Position numbers and translations under genes: made by a program. A stretch of DNA of 64,000 nucleotides from Progne subis subis. Taxonomy: Eukaryota > Chordata > Aves > Passeriformes > Hirundinidae. Every line of letters begins with the position of its first letter. The first letter of the stretch is position 1. The notes under the pieces are model-generated. The model saw only the letters and a program-made list of their open reading frames with translations. It made no database searches and had not been told where the DNA came from. The stretch lies in assembly GCA_022316685.1 (NCBI GenBank), contig JAKJHU010000824.1, positions 52,084-116,083 on the forward strand. The letters are read 5' to 3'. This document shows positions 42,231-54,600 of the stretch, piece by piece.

Positions 42231-45200
42231 TGAATGTCTTATTAAATCTGTTGCCAATGTTTCTCTGATTTCTAAGGTTGTCAGTAAAGGCTGCTTTGTT
42301 GTTTTGAGCTCCTGAGAATCCCTTGTTGGTATTTCTCCAGTGTTTCCAACTCAAGAGTACACAAACAATTTTAATTCCTTTTAAATGTCTAATTGAGAGA
42401 GTTGTTTGGGGGATGGGGGTCAGGTCTTGTGTGTCCTGCTTGGCACAGCCCAGGCAGGGCTTTCACAGCCACATTGCACACTCCATTTCCCACCTGCACC
42501 CGCTGGTGCCTCTGAGTTCTGCTTGCCCAGCCCCAGGGACGCTCCCCTTGTCTGCCCATTCCCCACGGTCTCTGGGCAGGGATGGCCTCAGTGGGGGCTG
42601 CTGACAGCCTCAGACACTTGGAGGTTTCTGCTGGATTTGACTTCTCCAGAGGCTTGTTCAGCCTTCAGCTCTTCAAGTCAGGAATTCAGTGCCCCAAGGT
42701 GCATCATCATTCAGAACACCTTAAAAGGCCAAGCCTCTGGGAATAATTTGATTTAAGTTTTCAAATCTTTTGTGGTTAATTAAACAGATTTTGGAAGTGT
42801 GTCCATAGTGAATACATTATATTTACAAAAGACAGTGAGAAAATATTTTTAGGTCCTGCTTAGGATTTTTTTCCTATTAATACATTTATATGTTCAATCT
42901 CCAATTGACATTGATCCCAAGGCACTTACTCATGCAGTTTGAATAGATATGAAAATCAAGATCCTTTATGTCTGACTTTCAATCAGATTTTGTCCCTACT
43001 CCCATTGCACCATTTCCTCCATCCAAGCCCTGGGACTCAGAGCAGCCTTGTGTAAATCTGAGCTCCCTCCACCCCAGGCTGGACCTGCAGGTTTTAGCTC
43101 CTTGGCTCCAACTCCCACCTGCTTCCCTTGGAGAAGGAGCTGCCCGAGACACAGAGGGATGTTCATTTATTGTCAGCCAACAAACCCAAGGGAAGGCAGA
43201 GCTCCATCAAATGCAAAAGTCATTCTTCTCCCTGGCTCTGCCCTGCACCTGATCCCCACAGCCTGTCCTGTTTCCTTCATCCCTCCACTGCCAGGGACTT
43301 TCTGGGACAAGGGAGCTCTGCTCTGGCTATGGAGGGAGGTGCAAGTGCAGCCACTGGAGTGGGAACCACAACTCATCAGGTTTGTGTCCTTTGGGGGACA
43401 AGGAACTGGTGAAACTCGGAGGCACAAAAAGGTTTCTCTATATGGCCAACATAAGAAATTTGAAGAATATAATTTAATAAACATCAAAACACTTCCCTCA
43501 GCTCCTTGTGACATCCCAGCACCATCTGACCTATCCACCATCCACAAGGGATTCCCATACACAAAAAATTTTCCACCAAGACATGAGAAGAGGTGATATA
43601 TAAGATAAAAATACAACTAAGATGATGACAGAGGTGTTACAAAAACTTGTGAAAGACTGGGCAATTCCCTGAAGCTCCAAGCATGAAGCCAGCCAAGGGA
43701 GACACATTGCACTGACAAGAGAAGAGCTGCAAGAGGAAATCTGCGAGCAAAAGGAAGGACATAGATCCAGCTGCTCTACATGAACACATGTCCTTAGACA
43801 TGACCATTCAAACAAGAGAGCTGGAAACACCTGAAGGAAGAGGGTCATGAAATATCAGACTGAATGTTGGTGGCAAAGATAGAAGGGAAGATCAGTGTTT
43901 CTTCTCCTGCCCTCTGCAGAAGAACCCAGTAGATCCAGGAAATTCTTGTTCCTGGTGGGAAAACTTTGCCACTTCTTAAAAGTACTCAAATAACCCAGAT
44001 AATAAAAATCTGCTTGTATATTTTGAAATTTACAGGTATTAAAACCTGTGCCCCTTTCCAGGCAGACATCAGTTGTGTGCCCATGCACAGGCAGTGCCTC
44101 TTGTGCCCTGAGGTGACAAGCTGGGATTGGCGTCTCTCAAAGAGGAGCCGAGGGAGAGCAGAGCACCTTGCAAGCTGCAGGTTCCTGACAGCCCCGGAGG
44201 GCTCCTGTCCCAGAAACATCTGCTCTGCTCCAGGCTGGAACAGGGACCAGCATTGTGCTGGGATCATCAGAGAACTGAGGTTGGTGCTGGAATTCAATCC
44301 CCTCCCCATCCTGCAGCAGCCCTGCATTTCCCTCCTCCAGCCTTGGTCTCCAGCACATCCATGGAGGCTCTTTGGGCTCTGGACTTTTCCTGCAGCCACC
44401 AAGGGCAGCTGAGCTCTGCCTTTGGCACAGTCAGCCCTGCCCAGCCCAGGCAATGCCCAGCAATTCCTTGTGTGTGCCTGGCCTTGCTGTCAGCCCCGGC
44501 AGCGGCTGCGTGGCCCCTTTGTGCCGCGCTGGCCCAGCCATGGTGCCACAGCCCCTGTGCAGGCGCAGGGCAGGACCGGAGCATTGCGGGTGGGAACGGC
44601 CCCTGTGCCGTGGTGCCCACAGCAGCCTTGGGGCTCTGTGCCCCATGGCCTCCCTGCTGGGCAGCCTCTGCCAGCTCCTGCACAGCCCGTGGCACCTGTG
44701 GGGCTGCACAGACAGCCCTGCCCCGGGCTCTGCCGGGCTCTGGGCCAGCAGAGAGGCCGGGCAGGGCTGGCCATGGCCGGGAACAGGCCCTGAGCCCCGC
44801 AGGAGGATGGAGCTGGGCCACAGCCAAACTGCCCCGCAAACCTGGGCTGAGCAGCCAGGGCTGGCAATGGCTGGGGACAGAGGCTGGCGCTGACAAATGT
44901 CCTGGGCCGTGTTCCTGCTCTGTCCATGCCACCAAGGGCACAGAGCAGCCTCCTCTCTGGGCCACTTGCCTGTTTTCAATGCCTTCCACAGGCGCTGGCC
45001 CTGCCCCACAAGGCCTGGGCTGAGTCCTGCCCCTGCACGCTCACTCAGGCTGAGATGGACGCTGATGGTTTCTGTGGCAGGCTCTCTCAGCCCAGCCCAG
45101 CTCCCTCCAAGCTCTGCCAGCTGCCCTGAGCTCTCGGCAGCACCAAGGGCCTCTCCCCAGCACAGCCCAGCCGGCTCTGGCCCCACAGCTCTGCTCAGGG

Positions 45201-45480
45201 CAGGCTGCTCTGGGCAGGGGCCCCACGGCCTCAGCCCCTCGGAAGGGCACAGCAGCAGCTGCAGCTCAGACAGGACTCAGCCCCAGCCATGGGCAAGGTG
45301 CTGGGCCAAGGGAAAAGGAGGCTCCCTGTGTGCCCTGCTCCCCTGTCCCTGAGGTGCTGAGAGCTCTGCAGCCCCTGCTGCCATCCCATCTGCCCAGGCC
45401 AGCACAACAGCCCTGGCCTTGTGGCCCTCCAGAGCTGCTCCTGCTCCAGGCCCAGGGCCAAGGATCAGGAACAGTGTGGC
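42231..45480. other. Non-coding sequence, increasingly GC-rich to the right
   Basis: No convincing gene. 42730-42960 is AT-rich; 43000-44300 is mixed; 44390-45460 is strongly G/C-rich with long chance open frames on both strands. The frames lack domains and shift composition together, as expected of low-complexity DNA. Confidence 0.5.
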
Positions 45481-45489
45481 CAGCAGAAG

Positions 45490-46085
45490 CAGGGCAGTGA
45501 GTCTTCCCCTGTGCTCAGGACTGGCTGGGCAGCACCTCAAGTGCTGTGCCCAGTTCTCGGCCCCCAATTTAGGAAGGACATGAAGGAATTCTAGTGTGTC
45601 CAGAAAAGGGTGATAAAGCTGGTGACAGGTCTGGAACACAAGTCCTGTGAGGACCAGCTGAAGGAGAAATGGACCTATGAGGACTGATGGAGAGCAGGCT
45701 GGACAAGAGCCAGCAGTGTGCCCAGGTGGCCAAGAAGGCCAATGGCACCTGGCCTGGATCAGGAACAGTGTGGTCCGCAGGACCAGGGCAGTGATTCTTC
45801 CCCTGTGCTCGGCACTGGTTGGGCAGCACCTTGAGCGCTGTGTCCAGTTCTGGGCTCCCCTGTTTAGGAAGGACATGGAGGGGCTGGAGCATGTCCAGAG
45901 AAGGGCAACAAAGCTGGTGAGGGGACTGGAACACAAGTCCTGTGAGGAGCAGCTGAGAGAGCTGGGGTTGTTTATCCTGGAGAAGAGGAGGCTCAGGGGA
46001 GACAAGGCAGTGTCAGGGCACAGGTTGGACTTGATCATCTCCAAGGTGTCCTCCAACATTGCTGATTCTGTGATTCGCTGAAACC
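45490..46085 (+). repeat. Two consecutive CR1 LINE 3'-end fragments
   Basis: Two copies of the same CR1 segment follow each other: GGAAGGACATGAAGGAATTC... at about 45570 and GGAAGGACATGGAGGGGCTG... at about 45869. Both continue through GTCCAGA-AAAGGG/GAAGGGCAACAAAGCTGGTG and ACACAAGTCCTGTGAGGA. The second runs to the CR1 3' end with GATTCTGTGATTC at about 46065-46077. Copies are plus strand and diverged from each other. Confidence 0.82.
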
Positions 46086-47670
46086 ACCCTTGCAGCAGTT
46101 GCAGGATGAGCCCTGGGCCTCCTCTCCAGAAGGTCCAGCAGCCCAGGTCCCTCAGCTTCTCCTCACAGCCCCAAAGCCCATCCTGTCAGTCCTGCAGAGC
46201 CTCTGCAGCTCCTCCTCCTTGCCCAGAACAGGGAGCCCCACAGCCAGACACAGCAGCCCAGATGTGCCCCCCTGGTCTGTGGTGCCTCTGGCAAGGGAGC
46301 AGCACGAGGCACTGCGGGAGGCTGCAGACAATTCCTGAAGCATTTGGAGGATGATCCTGCTCCCCAGGAGACCTTTCCAGGGTGCTGGGAACTCAGGAAC
46401 TGAAATGGGGAGTGGGGCCAGAGGGCCAGAGAGGAAAGGGCAACCAGGGCTGGGCTGTTTGCAGGGGAGGGAAAAGAGGTGGGCAATAGGAAGAAATTTG
46501 TAGCAGGAAGGGGAAAGAAAGCCAAGGTGCAGCAAAGGAATTGCTGAGAGCAGTTTGGAGGTGGCTGCCAAGCAGCCCTGGCTCTGAGGAACAACGTCTG
46601 CAGTAGCACAAGAAACTCACAGCTCATGGGAACAAACTTTCTGGCTGACTTCAGAGGCCACCACAAACCTGAGTGGTTTCCCTGCTGTCCCCCAGCCCTT
46701 CCTGGCCCCAGGGGCTGATGGCATTTGTGCTCACTCAGGTTCATCTCCCCACACCAACACCATGGGGGTGCTGACGCCTGCTCTGGGCAGTGCAAACAGG
46801 GGCTCCTGAGCCAGTGCTGCCGTGTCTGTGCCTGCAAGGATGCGGCACCTGTGTGAGCTGGGGGAGAGGCCAGGGCTGCAGAGGGGGGATGTTGTTGGCA
46901 GGTGCATGAGGACGCTCTGGGACGCTGCCCTGGGGTGTCCAGTGCAGTGGGGATGGATCAGCCCCTGCTCTGCTGCTCCTTCCCATCTCCCCCAGGGACC
47001 TTGCAGAGCCCCAGCCATGCTGTTTGCCCCCAGCCTGCCCACGGCCACCCTGGGGCTGCTCACGGGGCTTTTCTCTGCTCAGCATTGGCCTGGGCGTGTT
47101 CTGGAGAGAGCCTGGGCAAGGAGCCTGGAGCCCCCAGGCCCTGCCCTGAGGCGTCAGCGCTGCCCCAGCAGTGCACATGGCCTGTCCCTGCTGCAGCCCC
47201 GGCACTGCCACCCCCAGCACTGTGCCCGGCCCCGAGAGTACTCAGGTCTACAGCAACAGCAGGGCCAGGAGGGCAGCGGGGCAGGGGCACGGGAGCAGCA
47301 CTGGCAACACCAAGTGCTGCTGCTCCTGGGCACAGCTGCTGTGCCAGCACTGATCTGCCCCCAGCTCTTTTACACAGACATTGCTGCTGCAGCTGCAGAG
47401 AAGGGAACGAAAGGAGGATCTCTGCAGATAACTTGGCTGGGAGATCCTTTAGTTCCTTTAAAGACAGCAAGATCGCAGACCCTCACTGACACTGTCTATA
47501 GCCACAAGGGTGGTGGAGAGAAATAAAATGAGAAATGGCACAAACAGTGCCCTTTCTTTTTGGACAATATGAAAAAATATAAAACAAAGAAACAGAACCT
47601 CCAAAATGAAACCAACAAGAAGTATCAAAGATGATTTTTATTACATGTGATTTGCAGAAATTGGCCATCT
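46086..47670. other. GC-rich non-coding sequence downstream of the olfactory receptor
   Basis: No domain in any frame. Composition and word content resemble 44390-45460 and 49300-49850. The last ~150 bases are AT-rich and may include the receptor 3' UTR. Confidence 0.45.
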
Positions 47671-47678
47671 CTTTAATG

Positions 47679-48605
47679 TTACTTAAACCATCCTGTCATC
47701 AGTCTCCAGACTGCAGCCTTGAGCTCCTGGTTCCTCAGGCTGTAGATGAGGGGGTTCAGGGCTGGAGGCACCACCGAGTACAGAACTGACACTGCCAGAT
47801 CCAAGGATGGGGAAGAGATGGAGGGGGGCTTCAGGTAGGCAAAAAAGCCAGTGCTGATAAACAGAGATACCACAGCCAGGTGAGGGAGGCAGGTGGAAAA
47901 GACTTTGTGCCGTCCCTGCTCAGAGGGGATCCTCAGCACAGCCCTGAAGATCTGCACATAGGAGAAAACAATGAACACAAAACAACCAAATACCAAACAG
48001 ACACTAACAGCAAGAACCCCAAGTTCCCTGAAATAGGATTTGGAGCAGGAAAGCTTGAGGATTTGTGGGATTTCACAGAAGAACTGGCCCAGGGCATTAC
48101 CATGGCACAGGGGCAGGGAAAATGTATTGGCTGTGTGCATGAGAGCATTGAGAAAGGCACTGGCCCAGGCAGCTGCTGCCATGTGGGCACAAGCTCTGCT
48201 GCCCAGGAGGGTGCCGTAGTGCAGGGGTTTGCAGATGGACACGTAGCGGTCGTAGCTCATGATGGTGAGGAGATAAAACTCTGCTGAGATGAAGAACATG
48301 AAGAAAAAGACCTGTGCAGCACATCCTTTGTAGGAGATGGTCCTGGTGTCCCAGAGGGAATTGTGCATGGCTTTGGGGACAGTGGTGAGGATGGAGCCCA
48401 GGTCGGTGAGGGCCAGGTTGAGCAGGAAGAAGAACATGGGTGTGTGCAGGAGGTGGCCGCAGGCTGCGGCGCTGATGATGAGGCCGTTGGCCAGGAGGGC
48501 AGCCAGGGAGATGCCCAGGAAGAGGCAGAAGTGCAGGAGCTGCAGCTGCCGCGTGTCTGCCAATGCCAGCAGGAGGAAGTGTCTGATGGAGCTGCTGTTG
48601 GACAT
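47679..48605 (-). CDS. Intact olfactory receptor, OR14-like (avian gamma-c type)
   Basis: Single-exon frame of 308 codons from an ATG at 48605, normal for the family. Seven membrane segments can be traced. Class signatures: N-glycosylation site NSS at residues 3-5; PMFFFLLNLALTDLG in TM2; the extracellular Cys before TM3 (SYKGCAAQ); MSYDRYVSICKPLHY at the TM3 end, which couples to the G protein; FSTCLPHLAVVSLF at TM6; and PPALNPLIYSLRN in TM7, followed by a short basic tail. It would signal through Golf and adenylyl cyclase in the cilia of olfactory neurons; the ligand is unknown. The gamma-c group is greatly expanded in birds and its members often lie among the kind of GC-rich repeats seen here. 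No stop, frameshift or motif loss is visible. The OR14 assignment rests on overall look, not on a tree. Confidence 0.92.
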   Translation of the reverse strand: MSNSSSIRHFLLLALADTRQLQLLHFCLFLGISLAALLANGLIISAAACGHLLHTPMFFFLLNLALTDLGSILTTVPKAMHNSLWDTRTISYKGCAAQVFFFMFFISAEFYLLTIMSYDRYVSICKPLHYGTLLGSRACAHMAAAAWASAFLNALMHTANTFSLPLCHGNALGQFFCEIPQILKLSCSKSYFRELGVLAVSVCLVFGCFVFIVFSYVQIFRAVLRIPSEQGRHKVFSTCLPHLAVVSLFISTGFFAYLKPPSISSPSLDLAVSVLYSVVPPALNPLIYSLRNQELKAAVWRLMTGWFK

Positions 48606-50780
48606 TTCTTCACTCTGGCCATGGAGTCCTGTTCAAGGAAGAGAGTGACAAGTCAGGGGAGATTTTGCTGGGCAATTTCCAAACCCTTTCTCCCAGCTCT
48701 GCCCCTGCTGCTCTGTGCCACCCAATTTTCTCAGAGCCCTTCCTTCAGCCCCGTGCCTGGAGCTCTGCTGGGATCTGGCCCCGTTGCTGTGACGAGCAGG
48801 GGCTCTGCCCATGGACACCGAAGGGTCAGCTCTGCTCTGCAGCACTGGGGTCATGGGAACAGGGACAGGGGCCAGTCCTGGGGTTGGACTTCATCAGCCC
48901 AAACTGCTCCTGAGGCAGAGGAGCTTGGCAGCATCTCCTGTGCCAGGGCTAAGGAATGGTGATGGACAAAGGCAGTTGGAGAGGGTTTCCTTACTGTGTC
49001 CAGAGGGACCAGAGAGAACTGTGCAAGGCAAGAGCATTGGCTGTATCTCAGTGAAGGGTGAGGGGAGCTGCTCTGCGGCTCCATCTGTCCCCAGCTGCCC
49101 TTTCTGAGATCCAGGGCAGTCCCTGTGTTCCCCTGAAAATCAGCCTGACACAGCTGAGAGCAGAGGGAGCCACAGCAGAGCAAACTGGTTCAGCCTTTCT
49201 CAGAGTCTCAGCCCCACTCCTGGCCAAGGACACTCCTGTCCCCCAGTGTCCTCTGGAGGCAGCTCACAGCTTGGATGGCATCCCCAGGACACACCCAGGG
49301 TCCTGTCCATGGCTCTGCTGGAGGAGAGTCAGCTCAGTCCCAGCCTTCCAGCCTTTCCATGCCCAGCCCTGCACAGCTCCTCCCAGGCAGCAGCAGTGCA
49401 GGACATCTCCCTCAGGCCCTGCTCAGCAGGAATGGGCACATGGCAGGAGAGATGCCCTTCATCTCTGGGGCTGCTCTGCCGGCCCAGGAAGGGACTGAGG
49501 GCCCCGAGCCCCCGGGCTGAGGGCTGTGCTGGCTGCGAGGGGACGCAAGAGCTGTGCTGCTCAGGGCAGTGTGTGCCCTGCAGGGCAGTGTGTGCCCTGC
49601 AGGGCAGGGCCGGCAGGTGCCACATCTCCCCTGCAGCAGGGCTTCCCTCAACTCTGCCTCCCTCCCTCCCTGCCCACGGCTCTGCTGCTGGAGCTGTCCC
49701 AGCCCGAGCTGTTCCTGTGGCCCCGGGCTCCTTCCCTGCCAGTGCTGCCAGAGCCCAGCCCAGCCCCTGGGCCAGCTCTGCCCTGCAGCTGCTCGCGGCT
49801 CCAGGGATTAAACAGCTCCCCCAGGCCTGGGCACCATGGAAAGGGGATGCTGCATGGATCTGGAGGCTGGGGAGCTGGAGGCACTTGCTGAGGATCCCAG
49901 GAAAACTCACTGGGATGGTTTACAAGCCTCAGCCCCTGCTCTGCCCTGCACAGCTGAGTTTCCATTGTCACCAAGCTGAGCCAGGGAAAAGCAGGAGCAC
50001 AGATTCAGGAAAGCAAAGACCCAAGCAGGAAACCCCTGCCCTGAATGAGCTCATGAAAAGTCCCCTCTTTGGGGAATGACCTGGGCATGAGCTGGAGCTG
50101 TGGGCAGCCCTGGCCCACACAGCACCCTCTCCACAGCAGCAGGACCTGCCCTAGCAGGAGTCACTCCTTGCACCCACAGCTCCCCTCCACCATCCATGGG
50201 GAGCTCCCAGGCAGGCTGAGAGCTGCCCCTGGCAGGTGGCAGATGCCCTGACCTGGCCAAGAGCCCTCAGGGCTGCAGGAGCTGCTCTGCAGGACAGCCC
50301 TGGGCACCCCTGGCTGCAGCCCCAGCTTCAGCCCCTGCAGCTGTCCCTGGCAGCAGGACCTGTTCTGCCCTGTCCATCTGATGGTGCCCAGTGCAGCCCC
50401 GCTCTGGAGCACATCCTCCCCCAAACCAGGAACAGCAGCAGAGCCATCCTTACAGTCATGTCAGTCCTGTCAGGGGTCAGCTTTAGGAGATCCCTGCAGC
50501 CAGGGACTGACTGTGTCAAAAGCTGTGAAGATTCCTCCATGAATTATCTCAGAATTGTCCTCCCAGCTGCTTTAAGCCTCTGTCTGCTTCACTGCTCTCA
50601 GGTACCTGCAGGCAGTGCCCTCAGCCCTGCTGGGCTGGGAAAGGAGCTGCTCCTCAGAAGTGTCTTTTTCAAGCTCTTCTTGGTTGCCAGGAGCTTCCTC
50701 TGTGCCAGGAGCCCAGCCCAGCTCAGCAGCACAGACACAGCACAAAGACTTTAATGACCCTCTTGGGGCTTTGGTGCTGT
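48606..50780. other. GC-rich region upstream of the olfactory receptor
   Basis: No coding domains. A 19 bp unit CAGGGCAGTGTGTGCCCTG is repeated in tandem at about 49563-49605. It presumably contains the receptor promoter and 5' UTR exon, which I cannot place. Confidence 0.45.
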
Positions 50781-51789
50781 TTACATCAGACTGAGTCCCT
50801 CAGAGTGTGCTCAAAAAACTTCTCAAGAACTCACAGTCAGATTCAAAGTCCAAAGTTTCTTTAACTTTTAATGGGTCCCAGTGAGGGACACAACTCATAG
50901 GAAAGTGTCCCCAGGTTCTAGTTAAGCAGAACACTGCAAGCACTGTGGACTGGTGAGGACAAACAAGGAAAAGGTATCTTTGGGTGCTGAGCAAACCTGG
51001 ATGTGTTTCAGGAATGCAAAGGGCCAAGGCCTGAGCCCCAGCCCCTGCCAAGGCAGATCCTGTCCCTCCCTCCTTGCTCAGGGCTTTTCCTGGGGCACTG
51101 GGATGTGGGGATGTGCAATGCCAAGGGCAGCACCATGGGGTGGCCCCTGCCAGGCTGCTGAGCAGGGACAAGGAGGCAATGAGGCCCCAGGGCTGCAAGG
51201 GTCACTTGTCCCCTTCTGGCCTCAGTGCCAGGGCCAGCAGCCATGGCCAAAGTGCTGCAGGAGTTGGCTCTGTCAGGGCCTTTCAGCTGCTGCCCATCCC
51301 TGTGCCCTCTCCAGCCCAGGCTGTCCTACGGTGTCCATGCCCTGTGCCTCTGTCCCTGCAGGCTGTCGTCATCCCCCGGCTGCCCCACCTCGCTGGCCCC
51401 TTCCTCTGCTGACAGCTCTGCGTGCTGCCTGCCTCTGCCTGGGCACACAGAGCCTTGGGCTGCTCCAGACTCCTTCTGGGGGATGTGTTGTACCACAGCC
51501 CTGCCCTGGGAGAGAAATTCCTTTCTCCTGGTGTCCAGTCTGGACTTCTCCAGCTGCCCTTTGCATAATTTTTTTGTTTCTCTGTCTTTTCTGCCATGTC
51601 AAAATGATCCCCCATCTCTGAAATCACCCTTCAAGCACTCCCAGGGCTCTCATCCCCTGTCCTCAGTCTGCACTCCACTGAGCACAGAGCTCCTTTGTCC
51701 CTTCACAGTGGCCAAGGGCTTGAGGACAAGAGCGCCTGGACAAGAGGGACAGTTCTTTTCCATAGGAAGGAAACCACAGAAGCCCAGTA
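50781..51789. other. Non-coding sequence between receptor and satellite
   Basis: Mixed then GC-rich DNA, no gene recognised. Confidence 0.45.
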
Positions 51790-53615
51790 TTGAAAGATGA
51801 AAGTCAGTCACTAGAGGCCAAGGTCAGCCAGATCTGTTTGTCTTGGCAGAATTTGTCTGGGAGCAATCCTAGGATAGACTAGAATTTTTGAGGCCAAATT
51901 CCAATTTTGGCCAGTGCACCTGGAGGAGAACAGCCCCAATGTTTCAATGCAGCTAAGAGCTGGCCCTGAGGAAGTCAAAGAAAGCTAGACTTGTCAGTCC
52001 TGGCAGATTTTGTCTGGGAGCTATACTTGGATAAATGGAATTTTGGGGGAGGATTCCAAGTTTTGGCCTTGGATGCCTGCACTTGAAAGTTTTTTTTTTC
52101 CATGGGAAGAAAGGCATGGCCCCCCAGTGTTTCAAAGGCAGATGCAAGGTGGCCCCAAGAGGCCAAGGCCAGCCAGAGCTGTCTGTCCTGGCAAGTTTCA
52201 TATGGAAACAATCCTTGGATATATAGAAACTTGGAGATGCAATCCCAATTTTGGCCATTTGTACCTGGAGGAGAAGGACAGTTCTGTTCCCTGGGAAGGA
52301 AAACATGGAGCCTCAGTGCTTCAGGGGCAGAGGAGAAGCAGCTCTCACCATGCAAAGATCAGCCAGATGTCTCAGGCACCCCCAGGAGCCCAAGTCAGGC
52401 AGAGCTGTTCCGTGTTCTCTTGGTTCCATGGGCCCTGCAATGTCACAAAGGCACCACGACTCTTTGGGGCCCCTCAGTGCCACAGTGGCCCCTTGGTTCC
52501 ATGGAACGCCACAGGATCACTGTGGTCCTCTCGGTCGCACAAGCCCTGCAGTGTCACCATGGCCCCTGGGTTCCATAAGCCCACAGGGGTCACAGGGGTG
52601 TCCATAGGAAGGAAAGCACCGAGTCCCAGTGTTTCAGAGACATATGAGACACAGCCACCAGAGGCCAAGGCCAGTCACATCTGTCTGTCCTGGCAGGTTT
52701 GTCTGGGAGCAACCCTTGGATACAGGGAATTTGGAATGTGGAGTCCCAATTTCAGCCATTTCTGCCTGGACAAGCTGGATGAGACTTTTCCATAAAATAG
52801 GAAAGCATGGAGCTCCCAGTGTTTGGAAGGCAGGTGAGAGCAGGCCCTCAGGAGGCAGAGCCAGCCAGACTTGATGGTAATGGTGGCTTTTGTCTGGAAG
52901 CAATCCTTGGATATATGGAATTTGGGAGATGGATTCTCAATATTGGCCATGGGCACCTGGACATGAAAGATGTTTAATTCCATAGGAAGAAAAGCACAAA
53001 GCCCCAGTGTTTTGAAGGCAGATGAGAGGAGGCCCTGGAAAGCCAAGCCAGGCAGATCTGTCTTTTCCAGAAGGTTTGATCTGATAACAATCCTTGGATA
53101 TATGGAAATTTGGAAGTGGGATCTTCCAAATTTTGAACACGGGCACCTGGAATGATGGGTCTTTTCCATAGTAAGGAAAGGGTGGAGCCCCAATGTTTTG
53201 AAGGCAGATCAGAGGTGGCCTCCAGGAGGCCAAGGTCAGCAGGACTTGTCTGTCCTTGCAGGTTTTCCCCTATGAACAATCCTTGGATACAATCTGGGGG
53301 GTAAAATCCCAAAGTTGACCCTGGGCTCATGGATGAGAAGGACTGTCCTTTTCCATAGGAAGCAAAGCATGGAGCCCCAGTGTTTTGGTGGTAGATCACC
53401 AGAGGCAATCTGGTGGCAGATGTGGCCCTCAGGAGGTCAAGCCAGCCAGACTTTTCTCTCCTGGCAGCTTTTGGCTGGAAGTAATCCTTGGATATACAGA
53501 ATTCTAGAGGCCAAATCCCAATTTTGGCCATGGGTCCCTGGAAGAGAAGGACAGTTCTTTTCCACAGGAAGGTAAGCACGGAGCCCCAGAGCTGCAGATG
53601 AGAAGTGACCCTTGA
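51790..53615 (+). repeat. Satellite-like tandem array, unit about 190 bp
   Basis: The word (CC)TTGGATA or a close variant recurs at 51871, 52029, 52217, 52718, 52909, 53096, 53285 and 53490. Adjacent spacings are 158, 188, 191, 187, 189 and 205, with one 501 bp gap holding a different repeat. Each unit also has CCAATTTTGGCCAT, CCATAGGAAG, GAGCCCCAGTGTTT and GGCCAAGGCCAGCCAGA. On the minus strand, units of about 63 codons stay open over several repeats (for example 53193-52675), because the unit length is near a multiple of three. I treat these frames as by-products. Confidence 0.88.
52385..52600 (+). repeat. Minisatellite block 1, unit about 36 bp
   Basis: Units of the type CTTGGTTCCATGGGCCCTGC followed by AGTGTCACARRGGCCC recur at about 52420, 52456, 52493, 52529 and 52567. 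The block sits inside the ~190 bp array, between its third and fourth recognisable units. Confidence 0.82.
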
Positions 53616-53649
53616 CATTCCATGGTCAGCTGGAGCTGTCAGGCAGCCC

Positions 53650-53885
53650 CTGGGAGGCCAGGCCAGCCAGACCTGTTCCCTGTTCCCTTGTTTCCATGAG
53701 GTTCCTCAGTGTCACAGGAGTCCTTGGTTCCATGGCGCCCAGCAGTGTCACAATGGACTCCATGATTCCATGGGGTCCTGCAGGAGCACAGTGGTCTCCT
53801 TGGATCCACGGGGCCTCTCAGAATCACACTGGCCCCTTGGTTCCATGAGACCTAAAAGTGTCCCCATGATCCCCTTGGATGAAAT
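53650..53885 (+). repeat. Minisatellite block 2, unit about 36 bp
   Basis: Same unit as block 1, with anchors at about 53689, 53724, 53761, 53800, 53837 and 53876 (TTGGTTCCATG and variants, then AGTGTCACA). It closes the right end of the satellite array. Confidence 0.82.
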
Positions 53886-53889
53886 TCCA

Positions 53890-54600
53890 AAATTACAGGG
53901 CTCCCGAGCAAAACTGTGGGAAAAGGAACAACAGTTCTTTACTATAAAATACATAGAGAATGGAGCAGGACTAACAATATCATGATAACAGAAGTTTTCC
54001 ACCCACTAAGCACCAATGATCATGAGATACTCCATCCCTGATCCATCCCCAGGACAGGTTTGAGGAATGGGACTTGTAGGAGCCTACCAAGTGCAGAGGA
54101 TTTTTCCTCTCCCAAGTGGCAGAGGAGCAGAGAAGCAAGCCAGCAAGCCCTAGCCACAGTGCCAAAGGAGAAAAAAACAAGAGGAGAAAACAACCCCCTT
54201 TAGAGATAATATTATAGAGGAGGTAGTAGAAAGGCTGATCTTTATTGGAGGCCTCCAAGGGGCAGATATGAAAAATGTCCACAAAACGCCCACATCCCCA
54301 AAGGGTGAATATCACAGTTCTATAAGTTAAACAGATTAGCATATTTGACAAAAATCACCAGTTAGGAGCACAGATGGTGAGGCATGACAAAGTTCCTTGC
54401 AAGAGTCACTCTGTCCATGACTGGACACTTCAGGCACAGCAAGAAAGAAAAGCAACAACAGAACCAAACAAAGTCCAGGCAATCAAACCAGAAATGAACC
54501 AAGGACTGTCCCAGTGTGTGTGACAAGAGGACAGTGAGGGCAAGGATCAAAGGAACGTGGCTTAAAAGCGTCACAGAGCTCCAACTTAACAGGGCTTGAC
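53890..54600 (-). mobile_element. Possible LTR fragment
   Basis: On the minus strand a promoter/U5-like order is suggested by AATAAAGATCAGCC at about 54242-54229, then a T-rich U5-like stretch. No PBS, polypurine tract or partner LTR is seen. Weak call based on layout only. Confidence 0.25.

Noticed and set aside
44127..45186. Several frames of 150-298 codons on both strands
   Set aside because: Low-complexity G/C-rich DNA; open frames occur in five frames at once and no family can be recognised.
46822..47526. 234-codon plus-strand frame downstream of the receptor
   Set aside because: Same GC-rich composition effect, no domain, and overlapping frames on both strands.
49246..50079. 277-codon plus-strand frame
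   Set aside because: Gln/Ala/Pro-rich translation of GC-rich repeat DNA with equally long frames opposite.
51975..53618. Repeating peptides in frames of 120-260 codons
   Set aside because: They are translations of the ~190 bp satellite, whose unit length is close to a multiple of three; no start, splice or domain evidence.
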